From NCBI GenBank assembly GCA_031379885.1, contig JANNFN010000089.1:1-41107 (forward strand): a stretch of DNA of 41,107 nucleotides, given 5' to 3'. Of the stretch, positions 16,839 through 24,678 are shown piece by piece. This stretch comes from Methylotenera_A sp031379885. Lineage in GTDB: Bacteria; Pseudomonadota; Gammaproteobacteria; Burkholderiales; Methylophilaceae. The stretch's first letter is position 1; every line of letters begins with the position of its first letter. The notes under the pieces were generated by a model, which was not told the origin of the DNA, did no database searches, and saw nothing but the letters and a program-made list of their open reading frames with translations. The position numbers were made by a program, and so were the translations under genes.

Positions 16839-17018
16839 TTACTCGCCTTTTGTTGCCACTACTTTGCGACCACGGTAGTAGCCACTTGGGCTAATGTGGT
16901 GACGTAAATGCGTTTCGCCTGTAGTTGGCTCTACGGCCAATGGAGGATTGACTAAAAAGTCATGTGAGCGATGCATACCGCGTTTTGAAGGTGACTTTTT
17001 GTTTTGTTGAACTGCCAT
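16839..17018 (-). CDS. rpmF: 50S ribosomal protein L32
   Basis: The 59-residue basic protein starts MAVQQNKKSPSKRGMHRSHD and ends with GYYRGRKVVATKGE, an unmistakable L32. It is under 60 residues and easily missed. L32 is a structural protein of the large subunit, near the peptidyl-transferase centre. The zinc-binding cysteine pairs found in many L32 proteins are absent: the protein has no cysteine at all, so it is the zinc-free form. It sits 98 bases after yceD, the usual partner. Confidence 0.97.
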   Translation of the reverse strand: MAVQQNKKSPSKRGMHRSHDFLVNPPLAVEPTTGETHLRHHISPSGYYRGRKVVATKGE

Positions 17019-17116
17019 GTTAATACTCCAAAAACTTGCTAAAAATAAGTGCTTAAATTAACTAAGCGCGCATTCTAAATCAATTGCGCTTCAATGTAAA
17101 TCAATCGCTTATAGAT

Positions 17117-17605
17117 TTATTTAAATTTATCTTTTAATACGGCGAACGGATTCGGTTTTTCGCCGCTTTGCATGCTCAATTTACTGCAATTATTTTCATG
17201 TACAGGCGCTATTGGCATCGCCAAAAGTAGCTCATCTTCAATCAATTCGTATAAATTCATCTCATGATTGCCTTCTAACCAATCAATTTCATCACTTTCA
17301 TCAAGCTCATTAATTGGCTCATTGCTAATTAAATAATCGAAACTTAAGTCCAAATTAATCAGCATTTCATCTAGGCAGCGCTGACAAATGACGGGTAATT
17401 TAGTTTTGATACGTAAATGCAAACTAGGCTGACGAAACCGCTTGGAATCCCCCGTAAGTTCAAAATGAATTGTAGTCGGAGCAGTGTTTTCGCCATGTAA
17501 AACTAGCGTTTCAGCCAACCTTTTTAAACTAGAAGCCTCAAAATTATCAGATAATTTTTCTTGTTTTTGAGCAAACTCTAAATTGTTAATAACGCATATT
17601 TTCAT
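17117..17605 (-). CDS. yceD: YceD/DUF177-family protein
   Basis: This 162-residue acidic protein belongs to the YceD (DUF177) family, which is almost always encoded just before rpmF and has been linked to 23S rRNA or large-subunit maturation. The key motif CQRCLDEM is at about residues 93-100, with another cysteine at NNCSKL and the characteristic FAVLKDKFK end. The acidic ELDESDEIDWLEG stretch and ELIEDELLLAMPIAP are also family features. It is the first gene of the fatty-acid cluster and is divergent from pycA with about 105 bases between. Confidence 0.92.
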   Translation of the reverse strand: MKICVINNLEFAQKQEKLSDNFEASSLKRLAETLVLHGENTAPTTIHFELTGDSKRFRQPSLHLRIKTKLPVICQRCLDEMLINLDLSFDYLISNEPINELDESDEIDWLEGNHEMNLYELIEDELLLAMPIAPVHENNCSKLSMQSGEKPNPFAVLKDKFK

Positions 17606-17644
17606 GATAATAAAGATAAATCAGTCATATTTTTATAATGCCAC

Positions 17645-17676
17645 TTGTCCCTTACAGCGGGCTTGCATGTTATACT
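17645..17676 (+). promoter_or_regulatory. Candidate pycA promoter (extended -10)
   Basis: TATACT at 17671-17676, preceded by TG one base upstream, forms an extended -10 element 34 bases before the pycA GTG. A TTGTCC at 17645-17650 is a possible -35, but its 20-base spacing is too long to be convincing. The divergent yceD promoter must lie in the same 105-base gap, so their regulation may be linked. Confidence 0.5.
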
Positions 17677-17710
17677 TTTGGGGTTTGTTGGTTGATATTA
17701 AGGCAATTCA

Positions 17711-19129
17711 GTGTTCAAAAAAATTCTTGTTGCTAATCGAGGCGAAATCGCAGTGCGTATTGTACGCGCTTGCTCTGAAATGGGTATTAAATCTGTTGCG
17801 ATTTATGCAGATGCAGATCGCCATGCCTTGCACGTTAAAAAGGCTGACGAAGCTTACAATTTGGGCGCAGACCCTGTCGCTGGCTACTTAAATGCACATA
17901 ATATCGTCAATGTGGCGGTGGCCGCGGGTTGCGATGCACTACATCCTGGCTACGGCTTTTTATCAGAAAATCCTGAGTTGGCCGAAATTTGTGCGCGCCG
18001 CGGAATTAAGTTTATCGGCCCTAATGCAGCTGTGATTCGCCAAATGGGCGATAAAATCGAAGCGCGCAAGGCCATGACTGGTGCAGGCATACCCTGCACG
18101 CCTGGCAGCGATGGCAACTTAGCTGATTTAGACGAAGCTGTCGCTTTAGCTGGAAAAATTGGTTACCCCGTGATGCTGAAAGCCACTAACGGCGGCGGTG
18201 GGCGCGGTATTCGACGTTGTGATTCTGAGAAAGATTTGCTGAGCAATTATGACCGCGTAATTTCTGAAGCCAGCAAAGCCTTTGGCAAACCAGAGGTGTT
18301 TTTAGAAAAATGCGTGGTGCATCCGCGCCATATTGAAGTGCAAGTCATGGCCGATAGCCAAGGCAATGTCATCCATTTGTTTGAGCGCGATTGCTCGATA
18401 CAGCGCCGCAATCAAAAGCTAATTGAAATTGCCCCGTCACCACAACTAAGTCAGGCGCAACGTGATTATATTGGCGGCTTGGCGGTTAAAGCGGCTAAAG
18501 CAGTCAATTATGAAAACGCAGGCACTGTGGAGTTTTTGCTGGATCAGAATAACAATTTTTATTTCATGGAAATGAACACGCGCTTACAGGTAGAACACAC
18601 AGTGACTGAGACCATTACTGGCGTGGATATTGTGCAAGAGCAAATTCGCATTGCTTACGGTTTGCCTTTGCAGTACAAACAAAGCGAGATTAGCTTCCGT
18701 GGCTTCGCCATGGAGTACCGCATTAACGCAGAAGATCCTAAAAATGATTTCTTACCTAGCTTTGGTAAAATTACACGCTATTACTCGCCTGGTGGCCCTG
18801 GTGTGCGCATGGATGCAGCGATTTACTCTGGCTATGTCATTCCACCCTACTACGACTCCATGTGCGCCAAGCTTACCGTTTGGGCTTTAGATTGGCCAAG
18901 CGTAGTTGAGCGTGGTCGTCGCGCTTTGGGCGATATGGTGGTCTATGGCGTTAAAACCACCATTCCTTATTATCAAGAAATCATGAAGCACCCGGACTTT
19001 AAAAATGCTAATTTCAACACCAGTTTTGTAGAAACGCATCCTGAACTCACCAATTATGCAACTGAATTGCCGCCAGAGTTGTTTGCTGCGGCAATTTCGG
19101 CAGCAATTGCGGCGCATGAAGGTATTTAA
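17711..19129 (+). CDS. pycA: Pyruvate carboxylase subunit A (biotin carboxylase)
   Basis: This is the biotin-carboxylase subunit, which uses ATP and bicarbonate to carboxylate the biotin carried on the partner subunit. The 472-residue ATP-grasp enzyme starts FKKILVANRGEIAVRI, has the glycine-rich NGGGGRGIRR ATP loop, and EMNTRLQVEHTVTE with the metal-binding residues. The GTG at 17711 has AAGG 7 bases upstream. An AccC of acetyl-CoA carboxylase would look similar, but the adjacent gene encodes a carboxyltransferase of the pyruvate type with its own biotin domain, so two-subunit pyruvate carboxylase is the best call. Confidence 0.92.
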   Translation: MFKKILVANRGEIAVRIVRACSEMGIKSVAIYADADRHALHVKKADEAYNLGADPVAGYLNAHNIVNVAVAAGCDALHPGYGFLSENPELAEICARRGIKFIGPNAAVIRQMGDKIEARKAMTGAGIPCTPGSDGNLADLDEAVALAGKIGYPVMLKATNGGGGRGIRRCDSEKDLLSNYDRVISEASKAFGKPEVFLEKCVVHPRHIEVQVMADSQGNVIHLFERDCSIQRRNQKLIEIAPSPQLSQAQRDYIGGLAVKAAKAVNYENAGTVEFLLDQNNNFYFMEMNTRLQVEHTVTETITGVDIVQEQIRIAYGLPLQYKQSEISFRGFAMEYRINAEDPKNDFLPSFGKITRYYSPGGPGVRMDAAIYSGYVIPPYYDSMCAKLTVWALDWPSVVERGRRALGDMVVYGVKTTIPYYQEIMKHPDFKNANFNTSFVETHPELTNYATELPPELFAAAISAAIAAHEGI

Positions 19130-19158
19130 TTAAGACATTCTAATGAAGATATAAGCTT

Positions 19159-21015
19159 ATGAGCAAAATACACATCACAGAACTGGTTTTACGCGACGGC
19201 CATCAATCGTTAATAGCAACGCGTATGCGAACCGAAGACATGTTGCCAATTTGTGCAAAGTTGGATGGTATCGGTTTTTGGTCAATAGAAGCTTGGGGCG
19301 GCGCCACTTTTGATGCCTGCGTGCGATTCCTAAAAGAAGATCCATGGGAACGTTTGGCTAAACTGCGTAAAGCCTTGCCAAACAGCCAAATTAACATGCT
19401 ATTGCGTGGCCAAAACTTACTCGGCTATCGCCATTATTCTGACGATGTGGTGCATGCATTCGTCAAAAAATCCGCTGATAACGGTGTGGATGTGTTCCGC
19501 GTATTTGACGCCTTAAACGATGTGCGCAACTTGCGCGAGGCGATTAAAGCCGTAAAAAAAGTAAAAAAACACGCCATCGGTACCCTTTCTTACACCACTA
19601 GCCCAGTGCACGATAATGCTTATTTTGTGGCCATGGCAAAAGAGCTTGAGGAAATTGGGGCTGACAGCATCGGCATTAAAGACATGGCTGGTTTACTTAC
19701 ACCACAAGCAGCAGGTGATTTAGTTAAGTCGCTTAAATCTGCAGTAAGCTTGCCTATTCACGTACACAGCCATGCTACATCTGGCTTCGCTAGCATTGCC
19801 TTAATGAAAGCGGTTGAAAATGGTGCTTCTATTATTGACACCTGTAACTCATCTTTTGCAGAAGGCGCAAGCCACCCTTCCACCGAGAGCATGGTAGCAG
19901 CCTTGCAGGGCACAAAATATGACACAGGCATTGAATTAGCTAAGCTACAAGAAATCACCGCCTATTTCCGTGAAGTACGCAAAAAATATTGGCAATATGA
20001 AAGTGATTTTACAGGTGTAGATACTAGAGTTTTGGTGAACATGGTACCAGGCGGCATGATTTCCAACCTGTCTAACCAGTTAAAAGAACAAGGTGCGCTG
20101 GATCGCATGGATGAAGTGCTACTTGAGATTCCGCGTGTACGCGAAGATTTAGGCTACCCTCCACTCGTCACTCCAACTTCACAAATTGTAGGCACTCAGG
20201 CAGTTTTGAATGTGATGACTGGCGGACGTTATAAATCAGTCACCAACGAAGTTAAAAACTACTTACTTGGTCAATACGGCAAATCGCCCGCCCCAGTAAA
20301 CGCAAAGGTAAAACAGCAAGCCGTGGGCGACGCAGAGGTGATTACCTGTCGTCCTGCCGATTTACTAGAGCCTGAAATGGTTAAATTACAAGCCGAATCT
20401 GAGCGCATTGCGCAATCTGAGGAAGACGTGCTCACTTATGCCATGTTCCCAGATATTGGTCAAACATTTTTGCAAGAACGTAATGCGGGCAGCCTGAAAC
20501 CTGAGCCATTATTAACCAAAGATGCTGTGAATACTTCTGCTGCGCGCTTTGCACCGAACGAATTTAACGTCACACTGCATGGCGAAACATTCCATATCAA
20601 ACTCACAGGCAGCGGTCACGCGGGCGAAGAAAAACGTCCATTCTACGTTTCTGTGGATGGTATTGCCGAAGAAGTGATTGTAGAAACACTTGATGAAATT
20701 GAAGTTTCAAGCAACGGTTCTACAAATGGTGGCAGCAAAAGCAGTGGCAAGAAAAAGGCATCTACCACCTCTAGCGGCCGCCCTCGCCCACACCATGCAG
20801 GCTGTGTCACAACCGCAATGCCAGGCACTATCGTAGCTGTTAAAGTTAAAATCGGCGATAAAGTCACTGCAGGTGACGGCGTGTTGGTGATTGAAGCCAT
20901 GAAAATGGAAAACGAAATTCAGGCCTCTAAAACAGGCACTGTGGTTGCCGTGCACGTTACTAAAGGCGATGCAGTCACGCCTGACGAGTCATTGATTGAA
21001 ATTCAACCTGATTAA
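19159..21015 (+). CDS. pycB: Pyruvate carboxylase subunit B (carboxyltransferase plus biotin carrier)
   Basis: This 618-residue subunit transfers CO2 from carboxybiotin to pyruvate, giving oxaloacetate to replenish the TCA cycle. It has an HMG-CoA-lyase-like barrel (LRDGHQSLIATRM near the start, SIGIKDMAGLL with the lysine likely carboxylated, PIHVHSHATSG as metal ligands), a conserved carboxylase domain to about residue 480, a Ser/Gly/Lys/Pro linker at about 519-545, and a biotinyl domain with the biotin lysine K582 in EAMKMEN. The same architecture occurs in OadA, but no membrane decarboxylase subunits are present, so pyruvate carboxylase is favoured. It follows pycA by 29 bases and ends at a strong terminator. 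Confidence 0.92.
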   Translation: MSKIHITELVLRDGHQSLIATRMRTEDMLPICAKLDGIGFWSIEAWGGATFDACVRFLKEDPWERLAKLRKALPNSQINMLLRGQNLLGYRHYSDDVVHAFVKKSADNGVDVFRVFDALNDVRNLREAIKAVKKVKKHAIGTLSYTTSPVHDNAYFVAMAKELEEIGADSIGIKDMAGLLTPQAAGDLVKSLKSAVSLPIHVHSHATSGFASIALMKAVENGASIIDTCNSSFAEGASHPSTESMVAALQGTKYDTGIELAKLQEITAYFREVRKKYWQYESDFTGVDTRVLVNMVPGGMISNLSNQLKEQGALDRMDEVLLEIPRVREDLGYPPLVTPTSQIVGTQAVLNVMTGGRYKSVTNEVKNYLLGQYGKSPAPVNAKVKQQAVGDAEVITCRPADLLEPEMVKLQAESERIAQSEEDVLTYAMFPDIGQTFLQERNAGSLKPEPLLTKDAVNTSAARFAPNEFNVTLHGETFHIKLTGSGHAGEEKRPFYVSVDGIAEEVIVETLDEIEVSSNGSTNGGSKSSGKKKASTTSSGRPRPHHAGCVTTAMPGTIVAVKVKIGDKVTAGDGVLVIEAMKMENEIQASKTGTVVAVHVTKGDAVTPDESLIEIQPD

Positions 21016-21035
21016 TTTGATAATGACTTAACCAC

Positions 21036-21066
21036 AAACCGACAGAGCAACTCTGTCGGTTTTTTT
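21036..21066 (+). terminator. Strong intrinsic terminator after pycB
   Basis: A perfect 10-base stem (ACCGACAGAG 21038-21047 with CTCTGTCGGT 21051-21060) with a 3-base loop is followed by six T's. It ends the pycAB transcript only 17 bases before the maf start codon. Confidence 0.93.
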
Positions 21067-21082
21067 GCTTTAATATATAAAT

Positions 21083-21664
21083 ATGAAACAAACTTTAATT
21101 CTAGCCTCATCTTCAGAATACCGGCGCCAGCTTTTGCAAAAGCTGCAAATTCCATTTACAAGCATTGCACCTAAAATAGATGAAACCGCCCTGCTCGACG
21201 AAAAACCGCACGAAACCGCATTACGCTTAGCACAAGAAAAGGCGCGCAAAATCGGTAGCGAGTATCCACATGCGCTCATCATTGGTTGCGACCAAGTCGC
21301 CACGCTCGATGGCGAGCAATTGGGTAAACCTGGCAATCATCAGAACGCAACCAAACAATTGCAAAAAATGCGCGGGTGCGAAGTGACTTTTCATAGCGCA
21401 TTGTGTTTGTACAACGCCGCAACAGACACTATGCAAGCGCAAGTTGTGCCCTATTTAGTAAAATTTAGGCAACTTACCGATGAACAAATTGAAAACTATT
21501 TAGCTAAAGAACAGCCTTACCAATGCGCTGGCAGTGCGAAGTCTGAAGGCTTAGGCATTGCACTCATGGAGCGCATGCTGGGCGACGACCCAAACGCCTT
21601 AATCGGCTTGCCGCTTATCAAGCTTATTTCTATGCTACAAAATGAAAATGTCAGCGTAATTTAA
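21083..21664 (+). CDS. Maf-family nucleotide pyrophosphatase, YceF type
   Basis: Maf proteins hydrolyse modified or non-canonical nucleoside triphosphates. The 193-residue protein has the start LILASSSEYRRQLL, the IGCDQVATLDG motif with the catalytic aspartate, and CAGSAKSEGLGIALME. These features match the YceF branch, which acts on 7-methyl-GTP, rather than the dTTP/UTP branch. In E. coli the yceF gene lies next to yceD; here pycAB separates them. The start is fixed by family alignment, but no ribosome-binding site is visible and a terminator sits 17 bases upstream, so its expression is puzzling. Confidence 0.93.
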   Translation: MKQTLILASSSEYRRQLLQKLQIPFTSIAPKIDETALLDEKPHETALRLAQEKARKIGSEYPHALIIGCDQVATLDGEQLGKPGNHQNATKQLQKMRGCEVTFHSALCLYNAATDTMQAQVVPYLVKFRQLTDEQIENYLAKEQPYQCAGSAKSEGLGIALMERMLGDDPNALIGLPLIKLISMLQNENVSVI

Positions 21665-21712
21665 AAAACTTAAAAAAAATTTAACCCCAGTCGCCAAACT
21701 GAAACGTTTAAC

Positions 21713-21742
21713 TTATTAAGGCGCATGAAAAGCATTTACAAT
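21713..21742 (+). promoter_or_regulatory. Weak candidate promoter for the DUF4139 gene
   Basis: TTATTA (21713-21718), an 18-base spacer and TACAAT (21737-21742) resemble a sigma-70 promoter 44 bases before the ATG at 21787. The -35 match is modest. Confidence 0.35.
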
Positions 21743-21786
21743 GCTACCAAGGCGTCGATATTTCACACATTTTTTGGAGATTTGTT

Positions 21787-23262
21787 ATGCGTTTAAAATA
21801 TCGTTATATTTCTTTTGCCATTCTTTCGGCGTTTTTCACGGGGGCTTTTGCTTTGGATAAAAATCAAGGAACCAGTTTAACCAATGATTTAATTGAAGCC
21901 AGAAGCACGTTAAATGATCAGCAAAGCGTCGCGGTCACTATTTATAACCAAGATTTAGCCTTAGTTAAAGATACACGTAAAGTGAACATTAAAACGGGCT
22001 TAAACGCATTGGCATTGCGTGATGTCAGCGCACAAATGCGCCCAGAAACAGCGCTACTCCGCAGCATTAATGCGCCTGGTAGCTTAACGCTGTTAGAACA
22101 AAATTTTGATTTTGATTTGCTCACCCCACAAAAAATGTTAGAGAAATATGTCGGCAAAACTGTCAGCATCGTCAAAACCAACCCAGCAACAGGCGCGGAA
22201 ACTACAGAAAAAGCCACCGTGCTTTCAGCCAATAATGGCGTGGTGTTAAAAATAGGCAACCGCATCGAAACAGGCCTGCCAGGTCGTATTGTGTATGATG
22301 ATGTGCCAGAAAACTTACGTGACAGGCCAACGTTAGTCACGCAAATCAACAATAAAGGCGCGACAGACCAAACGGTAGAGTTAAGTTATTTGACAGGCGG
22401 ATTGGGCTGGAAAGCTGATTACGTAGCCGAGTTAAACGATAAAGAAAACCAACTGGATTTATCTGGTTGGGTAACGCTTACCAACACCAGCGGCGCAAGC
22501 TATAAAAACGCTAAGTTGCAATTGGTGGCAGGTGATGTAAACCGCGTGCAAGAGCAAATGCGCCCAATGGCAAAATCCATGCGTGGCGAGGTGATGATGG
22601 CAGATGCCGCCGCACCGATGCAAGAAGAAGGCTTGTTGGAATATCATTTATACACGCTAGACCGCCCTACTAACATTATGGAAGCGCAAACCAAGCAAGT
22701 TGCATTACTTTCTGCTTCTGGCGTGCCCGCACGTAAAGAGTTGGTGTTAAAAGGTGCAGATTACTACTACACAGGCCAATATGGCGAAATCGGCACTAAG
22801 ATGAAAGTGGGCGTGTTTATTGAGTTTGATAACAAAGAAGCCAGCAAACTCGGCATGCCATTACCAAAAGGCGTATTACGCGTATACAAAAAAGACAGCA
22901 AAGGAAATGCGCAATTTGTGGGCGAAGATAATATTGACCACACACCCAAAAATGAGACTGTGCGTTTAAAACTGGGCGAAGCATTTGACGTGACCGCAGA
23001 CAAAAAACAAACTGACTTTAAATTATTGCCTAACCCACAAAAAGGCCATAGTGCGTATGAGAGCGCTTATGAACTTACCCTTAAAAATGCTAAAAAAGAG
23101 AAAGTAACTGTGACCGTGCAAGAGCCAATTGGTGGCGATTGGAAGATAGTGAGCGAGAGTGCACCACACACCAAAGCCAATAGCCACTTAGCTTTGTGGA
23201 AGATTGATATTCCTGCTGAAGGTAGCACAACGCTGACTTACCGTGCGCAAGTTAAGTATTAA
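21787..23262 (+). CDS. Secreted DUF4139-domain protein
   Basis: This 491-residue protein has a signal peptide (RLKYRYISFAILSAFFTGAFA, cut at about residue 22) and a long beta-rich body of the DUF4139 type, with SVAVTIYNQDLALVKDTR near the start, LSYLTGGLGWKADYVAEL and LSGWVTLTNTSGASYKNAKLQLVAGDVN in the middle, and a final strand-rich domain ending in LTYRAQVKY. Function is unknown for the family; the surface and secreted location is inference from the signal. There is no lipobox and no obvious enzyme motif. GGAG 7 bases before the ATG supports the start. The next gene is preceded by a hairpin array and its own promoter, so this gene is probably monocistronic. Confidence 0.88.
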   Translation: MRLKYRYISFAILSAFFTGAFALDKNQGTSLTNDLIEARSTLNDQQSVAVTIYNQDLALVKDTRKVNIKTGLNALALRDVSAQMRPETALLRSINAPGSLTLLEQNFDFDLLTPQKMLEKYVGKTVSIVKTNPATGAETTEKATVLSANNGVVLKIGNRIETGLPGRIVYDDVPENLRDRPTLVTQINNKGATDQTVELSYLTGGLGWKADYVAELNDKENQLDLSGWVTLTNTSGASYKNAKLQLVAGDVNRVQEQMRPMAKSMRGEVMMADAAAPMQEEGLLEYHLYTLDRPTNIMEAQTKQVALLSASGVPARKELVLKGADYYYTGQYGEIGTKMKVGVFIEFDNKEASKLGMPLPKGVLRVYKKDSKGNAQFVGEDNIDHTPKNETVRLKLGEAFDVTADKKQTDFKLLPNPQKGHSAYESAYELTLKNAKKEKVTVTVQEPIGGDWKIVSESAPHTKANSHLALWKIDIPAEGSTTLTYRAQVKY

Positions 23263-23291
23263 TTACTTGTTTTCGAGCAATTTTATATGCT

Positions 23292-23420
23292 CTGCAACCC
23301 GCATGGATATTGGGCTGCAGGGCATGTGATTTGGCGTGTGAGTAATGCGCTTTAGCGCATATATTCCACGGACAAGCCAAATACTGGCTTAATGGTCATT
23401 CCCGCTTTCGCGGGAATGAC
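23292..23420. repeat. Array of four hairpins ending in a REP-like palindrome
   Basis: Four successive inverted repeats fill the spacer. The first is CTGC/CCC with GGG/GCAG (23292-23320) and has an internal loop. The second is ATGCGC-TTTA-GCGCAT (23345-23360). The third is AAGCCA-AATAC-TGGCTT (23374-23390). The fourth is GTCATTCCCGC-TTTC-GCGGGAATGAC (23395-23420), a perfect 11-base-arm palindrome. None is followed by a T-tract. The last resembles, from memory, a dispersed palindrome found many times in proteobacterial genomes. Confidence 0.85.
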
Positions 23421-23430
23421 GGCACAGTTT

Positions 23431-23459
23431 TTGAATTGGCGAGGTGAATTGCGTACAAT
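23431..23459 (+). promoter_or_regulatory. Candidate promoter for the methyltransferase gene, implying a leaderless mRNA
   Basis: TTGAAT (23431-23436), a 17-base spacer and TACAAT (23454-23459) form a good sigma-70-like promoter. The ATG at 23467 begins 8 bases after the -10 ends, where transcription would normally start. No ribosome-binding site lies at a useful distance before that ATG. Another possibility is a TTG start at 23449. Confidence 0.55.
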
Positions 23460-23466
23460 ACCCAAC

Positions 23467-24201
23467 ATGGCTACAAACACTTCATACGGCATACTTTACT
23501 TAATTCCTGTGACTTTGGGTGATGACAATATCGCCGCGCTTTTGCCTAAAAGTTTGCCACCTGATGTCGTTGCAATCGCACAAAATTTAGAACATTTTGT
23601 GGTGGAAAATGAAAAATCAGCCCGCCAATTTTTAAGTGCGATTAAAACCACCAAACCCATTCGCGAGTTGCAGTTGGAAGTATTGAACGAACATACCGAC
23701 GACAAAACCTTACCAAATCTACTCAAGCCCCTGCTGGCTGGGCACGATGTTGGGTTAATGTCAGAGGCAGGTTGCCCTGCTGTGGCAGATCCAGGCGCGA
23801 AATTGGTAGCATTGGCGCATCAAAAAGGCATCCGCACAGTGCCGCTAACGGGCCCTAGCGCGATTTTATTGGCGCTGATGGCATCTGGCCTTAACGGTCA
23901 GAGCTTCGCGTTTCTAGGCTATTTGCCAGTAGATAAAGCCGCTCGAGCAACAAAACTCAAAGAAATTGAAAAACGCGCACAAACGCATAAAGAGACGCAA
24001 ATCTTTATCGAAACGCCCTACCGCAATATGCAAATGCTAGAAGCGATTTTGAGCGCCTGCAACGCCAATACCCGCTTGTGTATTGCCTGCCACGTCAGTT
24101 TGCAAGATGAAATGATAGCGACAAAACGCATCAGCGAATGGAAACAAAGCACATTACCCGATGTAAACAAAAAACCAACAGTGTTTTTGTTGTTAGCTTA
24201 G
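23467..24201 (+). CDS. SAM-dependent methyltransferase, tetrapyrrole-methylase (RsmI-like) family
   Basis: The 244-residue protein belongs to the tetrapyrrole-methylase fold and is closest in style to RsmI, the 16S rRNA C1402 2'-O-methylase. Visible motifs are YLIPVTLGD, VENEKSARQFL, LMSEAGCPAVADPG (cofactor loop), VPLTGPSAILLALMASGL and FIETPYRNMQML. It is shorter than usual RsmI (about 280 residues) and its N-terminus departs from the common form, so it may be a paralogue with another target; the target is not decided here. I begin at the ATG at 23467, because the frame upstream reads through the palindrome and gives artefactual residues (VIPAFAGMT). A TTG at 23449 is an alternative start. 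The next gene starts about 20 bases after its stop. Confidence 0.85.
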   Translation: MATNTSYGILYLIPVTLGDDNIAALLPKSLPPDVVAIAQNLEHFVVENEKSARQFLSAIKTTKPIRELQLEVLNEHTDDKTLPNLLKPLLAGHDVGLMSEAGCPAVADPGAKLVALAHQKGIRTVPLTGPSAILLALMASGLNGQSFAFLGYLPVDKAARATKLKEIEKRAQTHKETQIFIETPYRNMQMLEAILSACNANTRLCIACHVSLQDEMIATKRISEWKQSTLPDVNKKPTVFLLLA

Positions 24202-24222
24202 ACACACCGTTAGTTGGCAAAG

Positions 24223-24678
24223 ATGACAATAGAACAGAAAGCCGCAAAAGAACGTGAAGTTTTTCGAAATTTTACTGATTTTCGCAATGAAATAGATGTG
24301 TGGTTGCGCATAGAAAGTCGAAATCCACCTGAGCCTGATCTATTATGCCAACACTCAAGTCGTGGCTACATTGCCTTTGAACTTGTTGCTATAACTGACC
24401 CACAAATTGCAAAAGTTAATGCAGGTTATGCTAAAGAGGGAGAATATTCATTTAGCACTTCGGATCCAACCGAGCGCATCATTCGTAAAAAACTAAATAG
24501 TACATATCAAAGCACTTACCCAATTGAACTGCTTGTATACAATGATTTGTTGGTAATTACGCCCGAGGAAATTATTATCAGCAAAATACTTTCATGGGTA
24601 GGGTCATTGAACCACCCTTTTGAGCGTGTTTGGTTTATGGGTGAATACAATGCTAATTGTATTTGGGAAGCTAGCTAA
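24223..24678 (+). CDS. Hypothetical protein, possible degenerate PD-(D/E)XK-like fold
   Basis: I do not recognise this 151-residue protein. It is soluble and has no signal peptide or membrane segment. A charged N-terminal helix (EQKAAKEREVFRNFTDFRNEID) leads to PPEPDLLCQ, then a strand GYIAFELVAITD. That PD ... ExV pattern recalls the PD-(D/E)XK nuclease core, with the final lysine replaced by valine; this is only a suggestion. Later strands PIELLVYNDLLVI and PFERVWFMGEYN fit an alpha/beta fold. The ATG at 24223 is preferred; a TTG three codons upstream (24214) is possible. It is 21 bases after the methyltransferase stop and overlaps the convergent rnhB stop by 3 bases. Confidence 0.7.
   Translation: MTIEQKAAKEREVFRNFTDFRNEIDVWLRIESRNPPEPDLLCQHSSRGYIAFELVAITDPQIAKVNAGYAKEGEYSFSTSDPTERIIRKKLNSTYQSTYPIELLVYNDLLVITPEEIIISKILSWVGSLNHPFERVWFMGEYNANCIWEAS

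Noticed and set aside
17711..21015. Oxaloacetate decarboxylase or acetyl-CoA carboxylase as the identity of the carboxylase pair
   Set aside because: No membrane beta or gamma decarboxylase subunit is present, and the second gene is a pyruvate-type carboxyltransferase with its own biotin domain, unlike AccA/AccD.
23392..23466. 25-codon N-terminal extension of the methyltransferase
   Set aside because: It is translated repeat sequence (VIPAFAGMT), lies upstream of the predicted promoter, and is absent from the family.
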